Source: Promethearchaeota archaeon
GTDB lineage: Archaea > Asgardarchaeota > Lokiarchaeia > Sigynarchaeales > SOKP01
Direction: 5' to 3'
Assembly (NCBI GenBank): GCA_019058515.1
Contig: JAHPYY010000094.1
Span: forward strand, 1 to 53,511
DNA: 53,511 nt
The position numbers were made by a program, and so were the translations under genes. The notes beneath the pieces were generated by a model, which saw nothing but the letters and a program-made list of their open reading frames with translations, did not search any database and had not been told where the DNA came from. Positions 33,418-42,728 of this stretch are shown here, piece by piece. The first letter of the stretch is position 1; the number at the start of each line of letters is the position of its first letter.

Positions 33418-35113
33418 ATATCGATATAATTAACTGATATATTCGAAAGTTTTTTCCCCTAGGATAGGATTTATCAGAAATGTGGGAGGAGTAATCAGAA
33501 AGCCTTTTAGGGAAAGTTATCGGAAGTTTCCCGCTGGGATTTATATCTCCGAAAAGAATATCCGCTATAACTCTCCCCCCTTCCATTCCTGGGTACCAAG
33601 CTTCAACTATTGCAGGCGCTTCTTTTATCCACCCTTCCATTGCAATAGGACTACCGTTTATTAACACTATTGCGATGCTTTTATTTATTGCCACCGTAGA
33701 AAGAATTAAATCGATTTGATCCTGAGGAAGAGATAAAGTTAATCTGTCCATTCCCTCGCAATCCATGTGTCTATCGTGATTTAATCCAAGAAATAGTAAG
33801 CATATGTCAGCTTCGGAAGGATCTCCGACCAAATTTACCTTGTCTTTTCCTTTTTCTTTCATACCTTCTAAGGGTGTTATTTCAAAGAGTGGTTTAACTC
33901 GAGAACTCCCGCCTCCGTCTGCCATCTTTTTATCTGCGTTGGGGCCTAACATATAGATTTTCTTAGTCGAATTAATATTCAATGGCAAAAGCGAGTTATC
34001 GTTTTTAAGTAAGACAATTCCCTCCTCTGCTATCTTGCGGGCAAGATTTTGATGTTCTAGCGTATTATGACTCCCCTTGGGTAGCGAGTTAGGATCGTCA
34101 AGCGCTCCTGTCAATATCATAACTCTTAACAATCTTTTAACATTATCTTCAAACTTTTCCACGAGACTTGGATCTTGTTGGAGTGCTTTTTCTACGCGAT
34201 CAACTTTATATTTGCTTGCAACTGGCATTTCTAACGTTAACCCCGCCCTTATGCAGTCTTCTGTGTTCTTAATCATCGTAGAAGCCCCCCAATCGGTAAC
34301 AACAAATCCTCTAAAGTCCCATTCATTCATTAATTTGTTCGTTATTAACTCTTCGTGCTCACACCCGTACACTCCATTTACTTTATTGTAACATCCCATA
34401 AACGACCACGCGCTAGCCTCGGTAACTGTGGCTTTAAAGGCGGGAAGATAGATCTCTTGCAATGTTCTTTCGCTTACTTCGCAATTAATGGTGAACCTAT
34501 TTACCTCTTGATTATTGCACGCAAAATGTTTGACACAAGTTGCAATTCGCTGGCTTTGAACTCCTTTTACTACTTGCACCGCTAATTTCGCGTTTAAAAA
34601 AGGGTCCTCCGTTTGATATTCAAATGTTCTTCCTCCTAGTGGTGTTCTAACGATATTAATGCCAGGAGCGTGAATCATGTGATAGCCGACATCTCTTACT
34701 TCTTGGGCTAAAGCAATCCCAAATTTTTTCGACAGTTCACTATCCCACGATGCTGCCCGACATATACCTGTAGGAAAATATGTTGACTTCGCTCTTCTAG
34801 TGCTGTGAGGTCCTAAACCGTGGGGTCCATCGGTCATTTTAAAAGCTTCAACCCCCAATCTTTTTATAGGTTTCGTTAAAAACCTCAATCTACCAGAACT
34901 TAGCTTAATTTTTTCTCTCAATGTAACCCTCTTGAAGAGATCCTCAACACGCTCCTCTAGATCAAGACTCTCGTCCTTGAACGGAAATATCGTGTTCTCA
35001 CTACCCTTTTTAATGGTACCCAATTTAATTTCCTTAGTGAAAAATTTAAAGCGATTATAATGAAAAATACAGGTATACTTTAATTTATTACCAACTAAGC
35101 TTAAAATCTCCAA
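33398..35113 (-). CDS. GH3-family beta-glycosidase, C-terminally short
   Basis: The 571 residues cover the (beta/alpha)8 domain and most of the second domain. Present are MTDGPHGLG, the FPTG...ASWD block, VKHFACNNQE (substrate-binding Lys-His) and the nucleophile Asp in VVTDWGAS, then LARKIAEEGIVLLKND, ADGGGSSRVKP and GKLPITFPKRL. The usual continuation (YxEGIFVGYR, PLFPFGHGLSYT, FnIII domain, some 150-200 residues) is missing; after SYPRGK the frame ends in a hydrophobic tail. A one-base shift would read SYPRGEKTFEYIS before a stop, so part may have been lost. No signal peptide is seen. It would hydrolyse beta-glucosides or xylosides if stable. Confidence 0.88.
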   Translation of the reverse strand: MEILSLVGNKLKYTCIFHYNRFKFFTKEIKLGTIKKGSENTIFPFKDESLDLEERVEDLFKRVTLREKIKLSSGRLRFLTKPIKRLGVEAFKMTDGPHGLGPHSTRRAKSTYFPTGICRAASWDSELSKKFGIALAQEVRDVGYHMIHAPGINIVRTPLGGRTFEYQTEDPFLNAKLAVQVVKGVQSQRIATCVKHFACNNQEVNRFTINCEVSERTLQEIYLPAFKATVTEASAWSFMGCYNKVNGVYGCEHEELITNKLMNEWDFRGFVVTDWGASTMIKNTEDCIRAGLTLEMPVASKYKVDRVEKALQQDPSLVEKFEDNVKRLLRVMILTGALDDPNSLPKGSHNTLEHQNLARKIAEEGIVLLKNDNSLLPLNINSTKKIYMLGPNADKKMADGGGSSRVKPLFEITPLEGMKEKGKDKVNLVGDPSEADICLLFLGLNHDRHMDCEGMDRLTLSLPQDQIDLILSTVAINKSIAIVLINGSPIAMEGWIKEAPAIVEAWYPGMEGGRVIADILFGDINPSGKLPITFPKRLSDYSSHISDKSYPRGKNFRIYQLIISIFIFHFL

Positions 35114-35171
35114 ACTTTAAAAGGCTGTACGACTATATAACATATATACATTAGCAGGGGAATGACATTAC

Positions 35172-35993
35172 ATGTTTTCTGAGAACTTTTACGAAGCGTT
35201 TAGAAACTTTCAATATGATTACATATTTTTTGACGCTATATTTCTTTGCGTGTGGCTTTTTACATTAATTTATTTTAAAAAGTGGAGCGCATTAGCTGCG
35301 GGATTAGGTTTTGGAATAATAATTTACTTTATCGACAGTGTTTGGTGGTGGAATTCTTCTGCAGGACCAAACTATCCTCCAGGAACCATGATAAGAGAAT
35401 ATTGGATCGGGGGAGTTCAGATGCCTCATCCCCTTGGAGATGATTTCTTGCTTAAGTTTGGAGCAGACTTTATGATGACGATTTCTTATGCGATGTTTAC
35501 TTTCGGTTGGTTATGGATAGTATTCGAAAATTACACTAAAAAAAATCCTAAAGAAATCCTATTATTTTCTTTTTTGTATTTAGGATCTTGGCTGGCTACA
35601 CCTTTTCTCTCATTTCTAATTCCTTGGGACGATACTCCTGTGTACACGGTTAGACACATGGATACTCAGTTTTTAGTCTGGATCGTCAACGTTATAGTTG
35701 GGTATGTTATTTTAACTATAATTTATGGGACTAATATATTGAAAAAGAAAAACCCCAAAATAATTCCTTATGTTCTTGCCACTGGGATTGCTGCGTCTTT
35801 CTGTATGGAATTTCCCTTGTTGATCTTCGGCATACGTCCTTCTGGAATATTTTTTCTTTTATTCGAATTAGGATTTCTATTTAATCAAGGAGCTCCTTAT
35901 CTTTACATAATGTACGATATATTGTTTCCGTTTTTAGGAAAAAAGCTAAGAAGGAGCGAAAAAGTTGCGAAAATACGAGAAATTACTATGTAA
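35172..35993 (+). CDS. polytopic membrane protein, unknown function
   Basis: This 273-residue protein has about seven membrane helices, among them FFDAIFLCVWLFTLIYF, LAAGLGFGIIIYFIDSVWWW, ISYAMFTFGWLWIVF, ILLFSFLYLGSWLATPFLSF, FLVWIVNVIVGYVILTIIYG and GIFFLLFELGFLFNQGAPYL. The loop after helix 2 (NSSAGPNYPPGTMIREYWIG) and the DTPVYTVRHMDTQ loop look conserved and functional. I do not recognise the family. It is divergent from the GH3 gene with about 58 bases between starts, so the promoters overlap. Confidence 0.75.
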   Translation: MFSENFYEAFRNFQYDYIFFDAIFLCVWLFTLIYFKKWSALAAGLGFGIIIYFIDSVWWWNSSAGPNYPPGTMIREYWIGGVQMPHPLGDDFLLKFGADFMMTISYAMFTFGWLWIVFENYTKKNPKEILLFSFLYLGSWLATPFLSFLIPWDDTPVYTVRHMDTQFLVWIVNVIVGYVILTIIYGTNILKKKNPKIIPYVLATGIAASFCMEFPLLIFGIRPSGIFFLLFELGFLFNQGAPYLYIMYDILFPFLGKKLRRSEKVAKIREITM

Positions 35994-36095
35994 TATCTTC
36001 CTTCTCTCAATGTGTTGTTAATTTTTATTAATCCTATTGGAACAAGATTTAGATGAAACACTACTTTCTTTATTATTAATACGAGTTTTAATTAA

Positions 36096-37004
36096 ATGAA
36101 ACTAGGTGTGTTTATAGAAGTGGATAAAATTATTGGATTCATTGGAACTGGAGTAATGGGAACATCAATGTGTGCTCATCTTATGGATGCGGGAAATAAA
36201 GTGTACGTGTATAACAGAACCAAAGAAAAAGCGAACGATTTAATTAATAAAGGAGCTCAATGGTGCGATAGTCCTAAGGTTGTTGCCGAGAATAGCGACA
36301 TAATATTTACTATAGTTGGATTTCCTAAAGATGTAAGAGAGGTATATTTAGGAGAAGAGGGAGTTTTGAAAGGTGTAAAAAAAGGATCAATTGTAATTGA
36401 TATGACTACCTCTGAACCATCCTTGGCTCAAGAAATATACGAAAAAGCTAAGAAAAAGGGAGTCTCCTCAATCGACGCTCCAGTATCTGGGGGAGATGTT
36501 GGTGCAAAACAAGGAACCTTGGCAATAATGGCGGGAGGAGATAAAGAAGTTTTTGACGAAATTTTACCGCTTTTTGAATTAATGGGTAAAAACATTGCTT
36601 ACATGGGAAAAGCTGGGGCGGGACAACATACCAAAATGAGCAACCAAATATTAATCGCTTCCACGATGATTGGAGTAGTAGAATCACTTCTTTACGCGTA
36701 TAAGGCAGGTAACGATTTAAACGAAGTAATTAATGTTATTGGAAAAGGAGCCGCAGGTTGTTGGTCGATCAATAATCTAGGTCCTCGTATTGTAGATGGA
36801 AATTTCGATCCAGGATTTTTTATAAAACATTTTGTAAAAGATATGGGGATTGCGCTTCAAGAAGCAAAAACTATGAATCTATCTCTACCTGGTCTTGCAT
36901 TGGCTTATCAATTCTATATCTCGGCGATAGCCCTGGGTTTCGAAAACCTTGGAACTCAAGGCTTATACCGAGTCTTTGCCAAATTAAACAGTGTAAAAGT
37001 ATAA
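36096..37004 (+). CDS. 3-hydroxyisobutyrate dehydrogenase-like beta-hydroxyacid dehydrogenase
   Basis: This 302-residue NAD(P) oxidoreductase has the Rossmann motif GFIGTGVMG, the substrate-binding signature DAPVSGGDVGAKQGTLAIMA, and the catalytic Lys in AGAGQHTKMSNQ. The second domain is all-helical, as in glyoxylate/succinic semialdehyde reductases and 3-hydroxyisobutyrate dehydrogenase. VYNRTKEKA after beta 2 (Arg following Asn) suggests NADP preference. An in-frame GTG at 36120 would put the glycine motif at the usual distance from the start and is a serious alternative to ATG 36096. Confidence 0.92.
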   Translation: MKLGVFIEVDKIIGFIGTGVMGTSMCAHLMDAGNKVYVYNRTKEKANDLINKGAQWCDSPKVVAENSDIIFTIVGFPKDVREVYLGEEGVLKGVKKGSIVIDMTTSEPSLAQEIYEKAKKKGVSSIDAPVSGGDVGAKQGTLAIMAGGDKEVFDEILPLFELMGKNIAYMGKAGAGQHTKMSNQILIASTMIGVVESLLYAYKAGNDLNEVINVIGKGAAGCWSINNLGPRIVDGNFDPGFFIKHFVKDMGIALQEAKTMNLSLPGLALAYQFYISAIALGFENLGTQGLYRVFAKLNSVKV

Positions 37005-37025
37005 CTTAATTTATTTTTAATTATT

Positions 37026-38141
37026 TTAATAATTCTCTACGATATATTCTTGAAAAACGCGTAAAGATTTGGGCATATTTAACCTGCCAAATCCGATTCT
37101 AAAGTGCTTTTTTCCAATATCGTAGTGGGTACCCGGCATAAGCAAAACGCTTTTTTTATTGTACACATCTAAGCAGAATTCTTCGATGTTTCTATCTATT
37201 TTTATACTAGGAAAGGCAATGGATCCAGCTTTAGGTTTGATCCAATTGAAAACATTGTTAAATTTTTCAAAAAACTCGTCCAGAAGTGCGAGATTTTGGT
37301 GAATAATTCCTAAATTACGCTTAATAATTCTCTCTTTGTTTTTTAACGCAAGGATTGAGAGAAACTCACTAGGAGCGCTATTACAAATGGTTGTGTAATT
37401 CTTAAAAGAAGCGATTTTCTCAAATAAACCCTTATCTTTCGTGGCTATCCACCCTATCCTTAATCCCGCCAATCCAAAAGTCTTTGACATAACTCCTAGT
37501 GAAATGCCTTTTTTATAAATATCACACATCGCTGGAAGTCTGTTGCTTGCGTCATACTCCATAAACCTGTAAACCTCATCAGAAAATACGAATAGTTTGT
37601 TTTCTTCGGCTATGTTTCGAATTTCTTTAAATTCTTTTTTTGTTGGTAAATAGCCCGTTGGATTATGAGGAAAGTTTACTACAATACATTTTGTATTCTC
37701 CGAAATACTGGAACGTAAAAACTCAAGGTTTAACTCCCAGTTCTCTCTTTCGATCATTGTCCATTTAGTCACATTGCTTCCTAACGCGTTTGCGACTTCG
37801 AATAAAGATTGGTAAGCTGGAAATTGCACTATTATGTTATCTCGTTGATTAAGTAGGACATTCATGAATACAAATATTCCTTCTTCTGCTCCAGAAAATA
37901 CGATCACCTCTTCAGGCTCGATATTTTCGTAAAGCCTGGAGATTTCTTCCCTTAATTCGGGGTGTCCGAGAGATTCAGTGTACCCTAGCCTTAATTTTTT
38001 AAGGTCAACTTCAGCGTTTTTGTTTAATTCCAACAACTCTTCAATACTGAACGACTCGCAGTCAGAGGAACATAAGAGGTATTTTGCTTTAAACTCGTAT
38101 TTCGCAAAGTACTCCTCTAATTTAAAACCTTTAATTTTCAT
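37026..38141 (-). CDS. class I/II aminotransferase (PLP)
   Basis: The 371-residue fold-type I enzyme has the cofactor Lys in SKTFGLAGLRIGW, the substrate Asn/Pro block NFPHNPTGYLP and the C-terminal Arg in HFRIGFGRLNMP. The spacing is as in aspartate/aromatic or cysteine-lyase-like aminotransferases; specificity is unclear. It lies 25 bases after the ferredoxin-like gene on the same strand, with one copy of the AAAAACTAGG motif between them, and converges on the dehydrogenase gene. Confidence 0.92.
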   Translation of the reverse strand: MKIKGFKLEEYFAKYEFKAKYLLCSSDCESFSIEELLELNKNAEVDLKKLRLGYTESLGHPELREEISRLYENIEPEEVIVFSGAEEGIFVFMNVLLNQRDNIIVQFPAYQSLFEVANALGSNVTKWTMIERENWELNLEFLRSSISENTKCIVVNFPHNPTGYLPTKKEFKEIRNIAEENKLFVFSDEVYRFMEYDASNRLPAMCDIYKKGISLGVMSKTFGLAGLRIGWIATKDKGLFEKIASFKNYTTICNSAPSEFLSILALKNKERIIKRNLGIIHQNLALLDEFFEKFNNVFNWIKPKAGSIAFPSIKIDRNIEEFCLDVYNKKSVLLMPGTHYDIGKKHFRIGFGRLNMPKSLRVFQEYIVENY

Positions 38142-38166
38142 GATTTAAAAAACTAGGTAGATCTGG

Positions 38167-38982
38167 TTATGTTACATCAATTATTTTGTCTAAATTACCG
38201 TAAGATTTATCAATGTAAAGCTTATCTTCAATCGTTAGTTTAATAGCGTTATTAGGACACGCTTCGACACACCTTCCACACCCTCGGCATTCTTTCGAGA
38301 TAACTGCTTTACGATTTATTAATGTTATTGCGTTGACAAAACACACTCCGTTTGTACAAGTACCACATCCTATGCAGTCTTCAGTTACTCTAACTTCGAC
38401 TCCAGGCATTTTCTGTATTTTCCTCCCAATCTTCGGATTTAGAATGGGGGAAATTCTCCAAAGACAACAACAAGGACAACAATTACAAATAGAGAGCAGT
38501 TTTTCTCCCGGGTTCACGCCTAGCCATTGTTTGTCAAGAAGATTTTTGCCGATCATATGAACTAATCCAGCATCAGCGCATTTTTGCACATGCTTCAACG
38601 CTTCTTCCTTTGAAACCATTCTCCCAAGCTGTGGATTGATATCCATTACGGCTTCTCCTAGAAAAAGACACCCTAGAGTTTTCGGGTAGTCTTTACATTC
38701 CATTGAAGCTCGACATATGCAGAAATCCATAATCCAATGGTAATTTGCTTTCTCTATGTATTTTTGAAGCAAGGAAGAGGACAGCATAATGTCCGTTTGA
38801 GGGGTTAATTGCTTTCCTATATTCACCACCTTATCTTTAGGTAAATAGTAAATTTCATCTCCTTCAAACAAAAGTTTCTCCATTATCAAGCTTAGAATTG
38901 GAATCCTAGTTAATTTCGCTAAGAACTTAATGGTTGGAAAGGTTATCATCAATAACTTTACGAACCAAAGAGGTTTTGCCAT
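38167..38982 (-). CDS. 4Fe-4S dicluster protein with extra Cys-rich domain
   Basis: The 271-residue protein has a C-terminal two-cluster ferredoxin: DCIGCGTCTNGVCFVNAI (variant spacing, one Cys shifted) and ECRGCGRCVEACPNNAI. Before it lie CICRASMEC...GCLFLG (about 89-108) and a striking CNCCPCCCLW (about 168-177) preceded by a helical segment, a pattern seen in uncharacterised ferredoxin-like proteins of anaerobic archaea and bacteria. The N-terminus (LLMITFPTIKFLAKLTRIPI) may be membrane-associated. It is a likely electron carrier or maturase; no partner is beside it. Confidence 0.82.
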   Translation of the reverse strand: MAKPLWFVKLLMITFPTIKFLAKLTRIPILSLIMEKLLFEGDEIYYLPKDKVVNIGKQLTPQTDIMLSSSLLQKYIEKANYHWIMDFCICRASMECKDYPKTLGCLFLGEAVMDINPQLGRMVSKEEALKHVQKCADAGLVHMIGKNLLDKQWLGVNPGEKLLSICNCCPCCCLWRISPILNPKIGRKIQKMPGVEVRVTEDCIGCGTCTNGVCFVNAITLINRKAVISKECRGCGRCVEACPNNAIKLTIEDKLYIDKSYGNLDKIIDVT

Positions 38983-39109
38983 CAGTTTAAACCTATTTTC
39001 AATCGCATACTAAATGTTTAGATAATATAATGTTAAATTAAGGAAATTATTAACTATATATTTTTATCAAATAAGCTCAATTTTTTAAAAACTAGGAATA
39101 AAAGGAGAT

Positions 39110-40549
39110 CTAGCGCCAAAAAATATTGTCTGACTTTACGTTATCAATGCGTGTACGGTGTTTTAACGCCGAAACCGCTTGAACCGCTTCTTTTATGGAG
39201 TGAAACACGGGAATGTACGCAAGTTCCAACGACTCAATTATCAACGAGTACTTAGGTATGTACGGGATAAAACACACCACGGGTTTTTTCTTCGTCGAAA
39301 TGATATTTGCAATTCGTCGACCAATTTGGAACGAGATATTCGGGGGGTAGGGTAAAAGTAAAAGTATAATGCACTCAATCCTTTCGATATCTGACAAGTA
39401 TCTGATAATATCTTCAATGTCAGTATCTAACACCGAACCGGTAAGGTCAATCGGATTATTAAAGGATGCAATCTCTCTCGCCACGAGATTCGTCAATTCA
39501 GCCATGTGCGCTTTCTCTTCCTTTGTAAAATCGGCGCGATGCAATCCATAAGTTTTCAACATGTCAGCCGCAAGTACACCATGACCCCCGCTAACGCTTA
39601 CGATAGCTACATTTCCGAAAGTCACTACATTGTCACCAAACGGATTTTTCCTGTGAGAAAGGACATCAAACACTTTTAAGCAAGTAAGTAACTCTCGCTC
39701 TGAGTGAGGCTGGATTATAAGGTTTTGCCTTAACGCTGAATACAAAATCTTAAAGTTGCCTGCGAGACTTGCGGTATGAGAGAGCGTTGCTACTTTTCCT
39801 TCTCGCGTTTTTCCGCCAAAAAACACTATGACAGTGTCTTCCGACTCTCTCGCTAGCCTAAGGAATTCTCGAGCTTTTCCCTCTTTAAATCCCTCCAAGT
39901 AAAAAGCAATATTCGTTGTCTCGGGATCTACTTTGCTAAAATATTCTAATAACATCGACTCGTCGACGACCGCTCTATTTCCGATAGAAACCGCCGTAGA
40001 GACTCCAATGTTTCGTTCCCTAAACTTCACGAAAAATTGATCAACCAATACCCCACCCGACTGGCTAATTAACGCCACAGATCCCTTAGGTGGGCGTGTT
40101 ATACGTTCAGTAGGCAGAAATATTGTATCTACGATAGGCGTAGCGTATACTCCCAAGCAATTAGGTCCAAGTACTGCGATGTCGTTGTCAAAGGAGATTT
40201 TTTCTAGCTTATCTTGCTTTTTTTTGCCCTTGATACCAATTTCTGCGAAACCTCCTCCAATTATCACTGCCGCGGGAATGTGTAAATCAGCACACTGTTG
40301 AATGTAATCTAGTGTGTCATCGGGTCCTACTGCTATGACGAGTAAATCGGGGATTTCCGGTAATTTGTCTAACTTCTCATAGAGATTAATACCCTCTATG
40401 TCGCCTCCGCTGGGGTATATACCATACACTTTTACCTGCATCTCGAATTCGTTCTTAAGTAGAACAATCCTTCCAGGACTTAGTGGATTCCTTTTCGAAA
40501 TACCTACCACGGCCATGGTTTTTGGTTGAAATAATTTTTGTAAATCCAT
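39110..40549 (-). CDS. NDP-forming acyl-CoA synthetase, alpha subunit type
   Basis: The 479-residue protein with a CoA-binding Rossmann domain (TMAVVGISKRNPLSPGR), succinyl-CoA-synthetase-like ligase parts (VLGPNCLGVYA, VALISQSGGV) and the phospho-His in LSHTASLAG (about residue 255) matches the alpha part of ADP-forming acetyl/acyl-CoA synthetase. Such enzymes make ATP from acyl-CoA in fermentative archaea. The ATP-grasp beta part is absent and no beta gene is next to it, so it must pair with one elsewhere. Base composition is a little richer in GC than its neighbours. Confidence 0.9.
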   Translation of the reverse strand: MDLQKLFQPKTMAVVGISKRNPLSPGRIVLLKNEFEMQVKVYGIYPSGGDIEGINLYEKLDKLPEIPDLLVIAVGPDDTLDYIQQCADLHIPAAVIIGGGFAEIGIKGKKKQDKLEKISFDNDIAVLGPNCLGVYATPIVDTIFLPTERITRPPKGSVALISQSGGVLVDQFFVKFRERNIGVSTAVSIGNRAVVDESMLLEYFSKVDPETTNIAFYLEGFKEGKAREFLRLARESEDTVIVFFGGKTREGKVATLSHTASLAGNFKILYSALRQNLIIQPHSERELLTCLKVFDVLSHRKNPFGDNVVTFGNVAIVSVSGGHGVLAADMLKTYGLHRADFTKEEKAHMAELTNLVAREIASFNNPIDLTGSVLDTDIEDIIRYLSDIERIECIILLLLPYPPNISFQIGRRIANIISTKKKPVVCFIPYIPKYSLIIESLELAYIPVFHSIKEAVQAVSALKHRTRIDNVKSDNIFWR

Positions 40550-40761
40550 TTTAACCAGAAATAGAATGTTTGAAGTAATCTTAAAATTATACTAGTTAAG
40601 GATTTAGTTCATATTTATCTTTGACTCGTCAAATAAAAAACTAGGATCAATTTATCAATAATCTTATATCTAAAGAAAAGCCATTTCTTATAGAAAAAGA
40701 TTTATTAAGAACTAACCTCAAAATATCATATTGAATCTGTAAAAGTAGGACGGCTTTTTAT

Positions 40762-41337
40762 ATGGACGAGATTGCAAACCCAGAGGAACCAATCAAACTC
40801 GTAATGATGGGGCTCCAAAACGCGGGAAAGACATCCATCGTCGATCTTATTGCGCAAGAGCAAGAAAAGCCCCTAACTAGTATTCCAAACATGAACCCAA
40901 CTAAAGGCGTTCAGAGAATAACTCTTTTTGACGAAAAGGTAGTGATCTGGGACTTCGGCGGACAGGGGATATACCGAAACGAGTATCTAACTCATCCAGA
41001 ACGGTATTTTCACATGATTTCCTATTTCTATTATGTGATTGATGTCCAAGATTACTATCGGATTATCTCGAGCTTCATGTACTTCATGGGAGTGTACAAT
41101 TTAATCGAGATCTATAGCCCTGACGCACACCTTGTGTTCCTCTTTCATAAAACCGACCCTGATTTTGACCCTACGTTTAAAAATCTTAAGCAAAAATTCT
41201 TAGATAAAATCCAGAAGTTCTTAGAGATCAGAGGTAGAGAATACGAAATGTACGACACCACAATTTTTGACTTAGCGAGCGTTAAAAACGCATTTAAAAA
41301 GGTGTTTCCGTTGAATATGATTTCTGAATCGCATTAA
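40762..41337 (+). CDS. Gtr1/Rag-like small GTPase, G domain only
   Basis: This 191-residue GTPase has G1 GLQNAGKTS (17-25), Thr in NPTKGVQR, G3 WDFGGQ and G4 HKTD in place of NKxD. The His in G4, the long PERYFHMISYFYYVIDVQDY block and the absence of a clear G5 are those of the Gtr1/RagA family, and a longer relative lies at 46166-47098 with the same GxxNAGKTS, FGGQ and FHKxDPD. It has no roadblock-type C-terminal domain. It may act as a regulatory switch with roadblock proteins, as known from eukaryotic TORC1 control; here that is inference. Confidence 0.92.
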   Translation: MDEIANPEEPIKLVMMGLQNAGKTSIVDLIAQEQEKPLTSIPNMNPTKGVQRITLFDEKVVIWDFGGQGIYRNEYLTHPERYFHMISYFYYVIDVQDYYRIISSFMYFMGVYNLIEIYSPDAHLVFLFHKTDPDFDPTFKNLKQKFLDKIQKFLEIRGREYEMYDTTIFDLASVKNAFKKVFPLNMISESH

Positions 41338-41448
41338 AGAAGATAAAATGAGAAAAAAATACCCTAAAATTACATTTAAATTTAGTGGAAATTATAAAGT
41401 CAAAAAATAAAAAGCATAAAAAAAAGAAATCGAATTACTTAAAGTGGG

Positions 41449-42471
41449 CTAAAATTCATACCCACACTTCTTACATACATTCTTTTTTGCATACATAGGA
41501 ATGTGGCCGACATAGCTTAAGACTTTGGTTTTATCTTCCATAGTTTTTATGTCGTGCCCAACAGCTCCACACATAGGACAGGTAAGGCGCTCGTCGGCAG
41601 CAAAACCTCCAGCACCCATTTCTGGCGGTTTAAATTCGCTAAGTTCCGCCGAGACTTCCTCGAGTTCAGCGGCTTTATCACCAATAATCTTTTCTTTTTC
41701 TTCCAAAGCAGTTGCTAATTCATTAATTCTAGCGTCTTTTTCGTCTATTTGCGTTCGTAATGTTTCTACCTGAGCAGACTCATCACCCGACTGAGACATT
41801 TGTGCGTTTAAATCTTGAACTTTAGAGGTTAATTGGTTAATTTCTGCGTCTTTAGATGAAACTTCTGAAGATAAACTACTCACTTGAGATTCGAGTTCAG
41901 TATTGGCGTTTGCGTATTGTTGTACTTGAGCTTCTAACTCTGAAATTTTCGAAGTGCTTTTTTCGAGGGATGTTTTTACTTGACTCAATTCGTTGTTTAA
42001 ACCGTCGATAATGTCGTCCTTATCCTTAGCTTCCCCAACTGCGCTCTTCATTTCCTCGTAATCCTTGGTTACTTGTTCAAGGTTAAATTTAGCTTCTTCA
42101 AGTTCAGTCTGTACCCCAGTTAATTCAACGATGGTATCTTTGGTTTGTTCTAGTTCAGAACGCGTGCTTTCCAAATCAGTCGTAGTTTGTCCGAGTTTGG
42201 TTTTAGTTTGTTCTAATTCACCCTTAACTTGACTTAACTCTTGGCTAGCGCTGTCTAGTCTCGATTTAGTATCAGTGTATGTACCTTCGAGTTGTTTTAG
42301 CTCCGCAGTCGTTTTTTCGAGGTTTTCTTGGGTCGTCGCTAGTTTGCTTTTAGTTTCAGTGACTTGCTTCTCCAAGTCGTTGACTTTTGCTCTTAAATCC
42401 AACAAGAATCGGCCATCTACCTTTACTTTAGAGTCTGGTTTTTCCTGAATTTTTGACCAATCCACAGCCAT
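41449..42471 (-). CDS. coiled-coil protein with C-terminal zinc ribbon
   Basis: From ATG 42471 the protein has 340 residues (GTG 42483 is an alternative start). Residues 20-275 are one long heptad array rich in Glu, Leu, Thr and Ser (LEQTKTKLGQTTTDLESTRS, ELEQTKDTIVELTGVQTELE), and the last 45 are a zinc ribbon with CPMC and CKKCGYEF. There is no membrane helix. A coiled coil ending in a ribbon suggests a rod-like adaptor or nucleic-acid-binding factor; no family is recognised. The gene converges on the Rag-like GTPase. Confidence 0.8.
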   Translation of the reverse strand: MAVDWSKIQEKPDSKVKVDGRFLLDLRAKVNDLEKQVTETKSKLATTQENLEKTTAELKQLEGTYTDTKSRLDSASQELSQVKGELEQTKTKLGQTTTDLESTRSELEQTKDTIVELTGVQTELEEAKFNLEQVTKDYEEMKSAVGEAKDKDDIIDGLNNELSQVKTSLEKSTSKISELEAQVQQYANANTELESQVSSLSSEVSSKDAEINQLTSKVQDLNAQMSQSGDESAQVETLRTQIDEKDARINELATALEEKEKIIGDKAAELEEVSAELSEFKPPEMGAGGFAADERLTCPMCGAVGHDIKTMEDKTKVLSYVGHIPMYAKKNVCKKCGYEF

Positions 42472-42728
42472 GGTTTCTTTCACTCACTTAGTGGTGTTTT
42501 TTTTGGTAATTTTATTGTGTTATGATATATATATTATAAGATAATACTTTTTTTTAACTATTTTTTAGAATTAGGTTATTTTTTGTATAAAGTAATCCTA
42601 ATTTTTTGGTAAAAAAAAATCCTAACTACGAATATACTATAAAAATTATAATTATTAAAAGAGAATGTCTATTTATTCTTTATCAAGTAAAAAAAAAGAT
42701 TTTAAATAATCATCCTCGAGAAAGAACT

